Assembly (NCBI GenBank): GCA_012960755.1
Contig: DUAT01000153.1
Span: forward strand, 115,805 to 179,804
DNA length: 64,000 nt
Direction: 5' to 3'
Source of the DNA: Gammaproteobacteria bacterium
GTDB lineage: Bacteria > Pseudomonadota > Gammaproteobacteria > Pseudomonadales > Azotimanducaceae_A
Below the pieces are notes generated by a model. It saw nothing but the letters and a program-made list of their open reading frames with translations. It did not search any database and was not told where the DNA came from. Position 1 is the stretch's first letter; every line of letters starts with the position of its first letter. Of this stretch, positions 59,107 to 64,000 are shown piece after piece. A program made the translations under genes and the position numbers.

Positions 59107-59859
59107 CTACGGTTTCCTGAACAATAGAGTAAAACGGTCCGTGTTCCCGGTGACTGTTTTCCTCCCCACCTCATACCTGAGTTCATCATCGGGTCGATAA
59201 TGCAAATTTGAATAGTCGACAAACTCGAAGCCAACAGCCTCTATTTCCTTGATCACTGCAACCGGGTCCAGTCGGCGCCAGACTTCATCCTGGTCTTTCT
59301 GCATATGCCGTCTTGTATGATCAATCACGCCATACAGTCCTTTACGCTTAAGTGCCTCGAAAACCGCTTTATTCATATTCTTTCGCCCTTCGGCATCGAA
59401 GTTATGCAGGTTGCGGAACGTCAGTGCGAGGTCTACTTTCTTCACCCCAAAGCTGAATTCGGGCACACTGACACGGCGATTTCCCGGTGTGCGAACAAAG
59501 TTCTTAGCATCAAACGGAATGAGTTCAACAGCAGAAAAACCAGCATCGTCCTTGAGCAGTTCGTACACGCGTTCTGCGCCTATGGCGATGTAGAGTTTGC
59601 CGTCTTCTGCCAGTGTAGGTGCGAGCAGTTTAGTGTACCAGCCGCCACCGGGCAGTAATTCGAGGACGGTCATATCGTCCCGGAACTGGAAGAACTTGAG
59701 TGTTTCAACCGGTAGCCTGTTTCGATCCCTGGCAGTATCATCGCCCCTGGCTTCGTTTTCCATCGCAGCCTTGACCTTGGTTTCAGTCGCCAGAAAATCT
59801 TCGGCCAGGGCTGCGTTAACGGACAAACACGTGAGCAGCAGGGTTAGTGATAACTTCAT
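59107..59859 (-). CDS. exported class I SAM-dependent methyltransferase-like protein
   Basis: The 250-residue protein has a clear Sec signal peptide, MKLSLTLLLTCLSVNAALA, with cleavage near residue 19. Behind it is a methyltransferase-like Rossmann domain: VLELLPGGGWYTKLLAPTLA at residues 65-84, an IAIGA acidic-region equivalent, and DLALTFRNLHNFDAEG near motif IV. Such periplasmic methyltransferase-like proteins occur in Proteobacteria although SAM is not expected outside the cytoplasm. It is convergent with the peroxiredoxin-like gene, four bases away. The function is unknown. Confidence 0.87.
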   Translation of the reverse strand: MKLSLTLLLTCLSVNAALAEDFLATETKVKAAMENEARGDDTARDRNRLPVETLKFFQFRDDMTVLELLPGGGWYTKLLAPTLAEDGKLYIAIGAERVYELLKDDAGFSAVELIPFDAKNFVRTPGNRRVSVPEFSFGVKKVDLALTFRNLHNFDAEGRKNMNKAVFEALKRKGLYGVIDHTRRHMQKDQDEVWRRLDPVAVIKEIEAVGFEFVDYSNLHYRPDDELRYEVGRKTVTGNTDRFTLLFRKP

Positions 59860-60086
59860 TGTTTTTTCCTTATGACAAAGCCGCCTATAGTAACGCGATT
59901 TAGCGCAGTATTTGGAAAAAGTGTGTCCTGGGAAATACAGCGGTGATGTATTTTCACTAAGAAACTGGAATGTAAGGTTGAATTGAGCCCTGGCTTGGAA
60001 AATAATGAATCAAGCGATGTGATGTCCAGTTGCCGTGGTTAACGCATACTGAACCACATGGGACGAGATTGAACTGGAGTAAGTCT

Positions 60087-60746
60087 GTGTTTTTTTTATT
60101 TGGTGAACGGATTCACAGCGATTCGAAAAATATTGGTAAAAAAGACTGTGGCGTTTGCGGCAAACAGCAGCCTTTTAGCCAGGTGGTTGAAACCAGGTAT
60201 TTCTGCCTTTTTGGTATCAGGTTGTTGCCGATTGACAAGTCGGCAAACTATCTGCTCTGCACTCAGTGTAATAATGCGTTTCCGCTCGAATTAGAAGAAT
60301 CGACTCGGGGAGGTCCTGCTCAACAACCTACTCATCTGGCTTTAATTAAAAGAGTGCTGGTGTATATCCAATTGGGTTATGCCATGCATACCCGTCGTGA
60401 CGTTGTTCAGGACATCTGTATCAAGGTAACCGGGTTTGAGTTTCAAGCCGAAGAAATTAGCCAGCAAATGCAGGATCTGGATTCGGGTAATGTTGATTTG
60501 TTTGACTCGCTCAGATCATCAGCCAGCAGTCTTAATTTGCAGGGAAAGCAGCAGGTTATAGAAGCTGCATTTCTGATTACCTATGCCTGTTGTGAGATCC
60601 AATATGAAGACAGGCTGCGAATTAATCTGATAGGTAATGCTATGGATGTGTCCATTGAGTTCATAAGCTCAGTCATCGAGCACGTCCATTCCCAGGGCTG
60701 CTATGGAGTAAGGCGCATCTTGCCGAGCCAACAGCGCATCAGTTAG
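60087..60746 (+). CDS. zinc-ribbon protein with TerB-like helical C-terminus
   Basis: This protein has 219 residues from the GTG at 60087, which follows GGAG with seven-base spacing. A zinc ribbon is formed by C21xxC24 and C58xxC61, with RYFCLFGIRLLPIDKSANYLL between, matching the zinc-ribbon-15-type family. The C-terminal part (about 85-219) is helical, with QGKQQVIEAAFLITYACCEI and RLRINLIGNAMDVSIEFISS resembling TerB-like domains. Role unknown. Between 59860 and 60086 I see no gene. Confidence 0.78.
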   Translation: MFFLFGERIHSDSKNIGKKDCGVCGKQQPFSQVVETRYFCLFGIRLLPIDKSANYLLCTQCNNAFPLELEESTRGGPAQQPTHLALIKRVLVYIQLGYAMHTRRDVVQDICIKVTGFEFQAEEISQQMQDLDSGNVDLFDSLRSSASSLNLQGKQQVIEAAFLITYACCEIQYEDRLRINLIGNAMDVSIEFISSVIEHVHSQGCYGVRRILPSQQRIS

Positions 60747-60968
60747 GAGGCTGACCGAGAATAGAAACCGTAGCGAAGGGAAGCTTCACAATTGCCGCGT
60801 CAGCTTCGTCTGCGTTTGTAGCTGCCCTAATGCTGGTCGTGGTCAATTATTGACAACTATTGATCATTTCAGGACACTGTATCTTCAGCAACCTGCGAAC
60901 TAGATAAATCTTCGGGTTCTGTGCCCAACAACCAGGTTGGGTATTTTCGTACTCATGGTGAATAGCTG

Positions 60969-62000
60969 ATGTTTCATAACTACAGTCTCGATAAGAGGGC
61001 AATTCCCATTGGTACCGTTGCGTCGATGGTGCGATCCATATCCGCGCAGGGCTTATCTGCAGAAAAAATTCTTGCGGATACGGGCATTTCAGAATCTGAT
61101 TTGGAGAATTCAGAGCAACGGGTGTCGTATCGACAACGGATTCATCAAATCAACAATGTGATTGAGCTGATTGATGATCCCGGCTTCTGGCTCGAGGAGG
61201 AAACCGAGGTGTCTATTTCAAGTTACGGTTTGCTTGGTTATGCCATGATGAGCAGTGCGACCTTGGAGCAGGCAGTGCAGATCGCGGTGAAGTATCACAA
61301 AATGGCCGGGGCGATGTTTCAATTGGGCTTCAAGAGAGAAGGAGCGCAGGCGGTTCTGAGACTGAACCATCTGCTCACCGGCGGCCTCGCGGGAAACTAC
61401 CTTGTGGAAGAGCTTTTCTTGAGTATCACTCCCCTGATATCCCTCCTGACCGGCAGACCATTCCGGCCCAGTAAGATCCTGTTAAATTATGCACCGATAA
61501 CACAGGTAGCGCGATACAGGAAGGCTTTTCGATGCGATATCGAGTTTCAGCAGCAATACTGTGAATATCAGTTTGACGCGAGTTACCTTGACAAGAGACT
61601 GGCCTCTGCAGATTCCGATACAGCGAAGAGTTGCGAGGAGGCTTGCCGAAATCTGCTGACTCAGATGGAAATTGAAGAAGACCTGGTGTCAAAGATCTGT
61701 CATCTGTTGTTAGGAACACCTGGGGAGTTCCCCAAGTTGGATGTCATCGCTAATAATCTCTCCCTGGGGACAAGAACACTACGTCGCAGGCTGAAGGGAC
61801 TGGGAACGAGTTATCAAAGAGTTCTCGATGATGTCAAGAAGGAATTGGCGATTGAATATTTGCGCACAACGAACCTTTCGGTTCAGGAAATTTCGGACCT
61901 GCTTGGATATTCAGAAGTCACAAACTTTCGTCGGGCTTTTGTCAAGTGGGTGAACCTTTCACCCTATCAATACAGAATACAGATTGTGAACCAGTCGTGA
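60969..62000 (+). CDS. AraC family transcriptional regulator
   Basis: This 343-residue AraC-type activator has a long N-terminal effector domain of the PF12625 kind, with YSLDKRAIPIGTVASMVRSI, SAEKILADTGISESDLEN and SYGLLGYAMMSSATLEQAVQ. The C-terminal double HTH (residues about 245-340) has LSLGTRTLRRRLKGLGTSYQ and YLRTTNLSVQEISDLLGYSE followed by FRRAFVKW. It resembles OruR/ArgR-like regulators. The TIGR04219 barrel gene follows on the same strand. The effector is unknown. Confidence 0.93.
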   Translation: MFHNYSLDKRAIPIGTVASMVRSISAQGLSAEKILADTGISESDLENSEQRVSYRQRIHQINNVIELIDDPGFWLEEETEVSISSYGLLGYAMMSSATLEQAVQIAVKYHKMAGAMFQLGFKREGAQAVLRLNHLLTGGLAGNYLVEELFLSITPLISLLTGRPFRPSKILLNYAPITQVARYRKAFRCDIEFQQQYCEYQFDASYLDKRLASADSDTAKSCEEACRNLLTQMEIEEDLVSKICHLLLGTPGEFPKLDVIANNLSLGTRTLRRRLKGLGTSYQRVLDDVKKELAIEYLRTTNLSVQEISDLLGYSEVTNFRRAFVKWVNLSPYQYRIQIVNQS

Positions 62001-62194
62001 CTACACGGTGCGACTCGCATGCCTGTGCCGCCAGACCAGAATCATGGGTCACTTGCTGTCGACTCCTTGTTTCCCTGTGTTAGAGATAAAAAGTCTGGAC
62101 GTTGAATTTAAAGTTTTGTGACATTCATCGAAGATCGGCCCGGGAGATTTCTGTTATGATCCTGAGCTTGTCAAGCAAGACTCAGGGAACAAAC

Positions 62195-62920
62195 GTGAAA
62201 ACAAAGATACTAATGGTGGCTTTTCTACTGGCGGTGACATCTGCCGCGGAAGCGGATTTCCTGGGGATATATGGGGGAGTTGGCTACTGGGATTCAGAGT
62301 CTAGCGGTCAAATCATCGGTCAGACCATTGATCTGCAAGATGATCTGAATCTTTCCAACGGTGGTGGCTATCATTTGTGGATTGCGTTCGAACATCCTGT
62401 TCCAGTGCTACCGAATATCAAAATTGCCCATACAAACATAGAAGATAGTGGCGATGGTACCCTCACCAAGGATTTTGAATTTCAGGGTATCATGTATACC
62501 GTGGACCAGGATGTGCACACTGAGATCGATCTGACTCATACCGATTTGACTTTGTATTATGAATTGATAGATATCGCCATGGACCTGGATATTGGTGTTA
62601 CTGCCAGGTGGCTTGATGCCGAAGTGAATGTCCAGGGTGTCAGCGATTCCGTGGATATCGTTCTCCCGGCGCTTTATGTCAGTGCCAAGGTTGGCTTGCC
62701 CTTTACCGGAACATACTTTGGCGGTGATGTTAACTATATTGGTTACGGTGGTGACAAGTTACTGGATTATACGGTCAAGGTCGGGTGGGAGACAGAGAAC
62801 TTCATTCTCCCTGAATTCGGGATCGAACTCGGCTACCGGAGTTATGGCGCCGAAATCGATTCATTTGATTTTGATATCGAAGCCGATGGTGTGTTCCTCA
62901 ACCTGACGGCACATTTCTAA
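62195..62920 (+). CDS. TIGR04219-type outer-membrane beta-barrel protein
   Basis: This protein has 241 residues from the GTG at 62195, preceded by AGGGAAC. The signal peptide MKTKILMVAFLLAVTSAAEA is followed by DFLGIYGGVGYWDSESSGQI, the typical start of TIGR04219 barrels, then alternating strands and a C-terminal FLNLTAHF ending in Phe. It should sit in the outer membrane; the family function is unknown. The longer frame from 62102 would place the signal peptide internally, so the later start is chosen. Confidence 0.85.
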   Translation: MKTKILMVAFLLAVTSAAEADFLGIYGGVGYWDSESSGQIIGQTIDLQDDLNLSNGGGYHLWIAFEHPVPVLPNIKIAHTNIEDSGDGTLTKDFEFQGIMYTVDQDVHTEIDLTHTDLTLYYELIDIAMDLDIGVTARWLDAEVNVQGVSDSVDIVLPALYVSAKVGLPFTGTYFGGDVNYIGYGGDKLLDYTVKVGWETENFILPEFGIELGYRSYGAEIDSFDFDIEADGVFLNLTAHF

Positions 62921-62943
62921 CCTTATTCATGCCGGTGTCTGCC

Positions 62944-64000
62944 TTAAATGGCAGTCACTGCAGCCTTGTTGGAAATTGAAATACCACGTCGACCCTGGCG
63001 AATCGCATGTCGGTCATGGCCGTTTGTGCAGTAGCCTATACTAACCCCGGAAATCGGATCACCCCAGGCGAGTTGACCACCAGCGCCGCCGTGGCCAAAT
63101 GCCATTGGCGAATTTGTATGTCCGAATCCTCTGAGATTGCGTTTTTCGTCACCGGATACCGATACGCCGAGGGCGCGATTTACGGGTGTTCCGGTCATCA
63201 AGTCCTTGAGGTTGCCGGTGAGAACCCGGGTTGCAGATTCAATGGTTCCGGGTTGCCAGATCTGTTCACCTTCCAACGATTGCCCGCCATTGATAAGTGC
63301 CTGGTAGAAGAGGGCTATTTCGGCAGCGGACATAATCCCTCCGCCTCCAGGAACCGGGACCTGTCTGATATCGCTGTTGTTGAAGGACGTTAAGACGTCT
63401 TCGGTGACCTCAGTCACCGGTGGCTCAGGTACTCCCAGCGCCGCATAGTCTGCTGCGGTCATCGCTTCGCCAACATGCTTCACTTCTGCGACCCGATGAT
63501 GATGTTCTTCCGGGGTCCCGACCCACAAATCTTCGAGTCCCAGGGGTTCGCTAATACGCTGTCTGATAAATGAGGCATAGGTTTGGCCGGACAATCTTTC
63601 GATAATCTCCGCAATAATCCACATGGATGAGGTTGGATGGTATTCGAATCGGCTACCAGGCGCCCAGTTGAGCTTCCAGTCTGAAAATCGTTGTACTCGG
63701 GCTTCCTTGTCGAGCCACAGGGTGGGTCTGAAAGGCGCGTGGGGAAACCCGGCAGTATGGGTAAACAATTGTTCAATGGTGATCTCTGATTTGCCGTTCT
63801 CACCAAACTCGGGAATCAGGTCAATAACTTTCTTGCTGACATCCAGCTTTCCTTCCTGGATAAGCAACCAGGCGGCAGCAGAGGTGATACCCTTGGTGGC
63901 AGAAAATATGCAGTACAGCGCGTCATCGGGTGCATCACCATAGGTTTCAAAGGCAGCGAGTTTGCCGTGTCGGGCGATGGCAACCTGCACGGAAGGCAAC
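62944..64000 (-). CDS. beta-lactamase-family serine hydrolase (partial, 5' end outside window)
   Basis: This is a serine hydrolase related to class C beta-lactamases and EstB-like esterases. At least 350 residues are present, but the start lies beyond the right edge. The catalytic SxxK is in FSATKGITSA. The region after EITIEQLFTHTAGFP is typical, and HGGAGGQLAWGDP supplies the HxGxGG-type third motif. The substrate could be an ester or a lactam; esterase action is more common in this group. It is convergent with the barrel gene, 23 bases away. Confidence 0.87.
   Translation of the reverse strand, partial: LPSVQVAIARHGKLAAFETYGDAPDDALYCIFSATKGITSAAAWLLIQEGKLDVSKKVIDLIPEFGENGKSEITIEQLFTHTAGFPHAPFRPTLWLDKEARVQRFSDWKLNWAPGSRFEYHPTSSMWIIAEIIERLSGQTYASFIRQRISEPLGLEDLWVGTPEEHHHRVAEVKHVGEAMTAADYAALGVPEPPVTEVTEDVLTSFNNSDIRQVPVPGGGGIMSAAEIALFYQALINGGQSLEGEQIWQPGTIESATRVLTGNLKDLMTGTPVNRALGVSVSGDEKRNLRGFGHTNSPMAFGHGGAGGQLAWGDPISGVSIGYCTNGHDRHAIRQGRRGISISNKAAVTAI

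Overview
The window looks like a chromosomal segment of a Gammaproteobacterium, probably an aquatic or marine heterotroph. The evidence is the Lon, FxsA, MetX and TIGR04219-type proteins, Gram-negative envelope genes (outer-membrane barrels, a LolA-like protein, LolCDE-type ABC permeases), Tat signals and roughly balanced G+C. This placement is inference; there is no rRNA, and I found no tRNA, CRISPR array, prophage or intact insertion sequence. About 55 genes are supported.

Layout. 0.2-5.3 kb: a luciferase-like oxidoreductase, lon with a possible heat-shock promoter, and two universal stress proteins. 5.4-14 kb: an unbroken nine-gene catabolic operon (pobA, ligA, ligB, an aromatic-acid MFS permease, ligK, galD/ligU, ligJ, ligI, ligC). 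It encodes a full route from 4-hydroxybenzoate through protocatechuate 4,5-cleavage to pyruvate and oxaloacetate. 14-25.5 kb: further catabolic genes (acyl-CoA synthetase, a hydrolase with Asp at the nucleophile elbow, Baeyer-Villiger-type monooxygenase, ThDP enzyme), then an fxsA / M20 peptidase / gluconate-dehydrogenase-like pair. 25.6-30.9 kb: a tightly coupled four-gene operon of hydrolase, enoyl-CoA hydratase, MoxR-type AAA+ ATPase and a 980-residue VWA protein. 31-40 kb: Na+/H+ antiporter, molybdenum hydroxylase (two subunits) with a divergent TetR, MATE exporter, hydrolase, a PdxA homologue and a frameshifted DUF72 gene. 40.4-48.4 kb: a pair of acyl-CoA dehydrogenases that looks heteromeric, a gene-free stretch with a possible structured RNA and a miniature inverted-repeat element, metX, an enoyl-CoA hydratase and an unfamiliar 789-residue zinc-ribbon membrane protein. 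48.4-56.2 kb: an eight-gene minus-strand locus of ECF sigma factor, small membrane protein, LolA-like periplasmic protein, three MacB/LolC-type permeases (two in tandem duplication), one ATPase and an outer-membrane barrel. 56.3-64 kb: GNAT, a 56-residue membrane protein, LysR with a divergent peroxiredoxin-like gene, a secreted methyltransferase, a zinc-ribbon/TerB-like protein, AraC with a TIGR04219 barrel, and a serine hydrolase cut by the window edge.

The genes suggest a cell that degrades aromatic and acyl-CoA substrates. The best candidate for an undescribed system is the ECF-sigma / LolA-like / triple-permease / outer-membrane-barrel locus, which has the parts for moving a lipid or other hydrophobic cargo between the inner and outer membranes under its own sigma factor. 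The MoxR-VWA operon linked to an enoyl-CoA hydratase is the second candidate.
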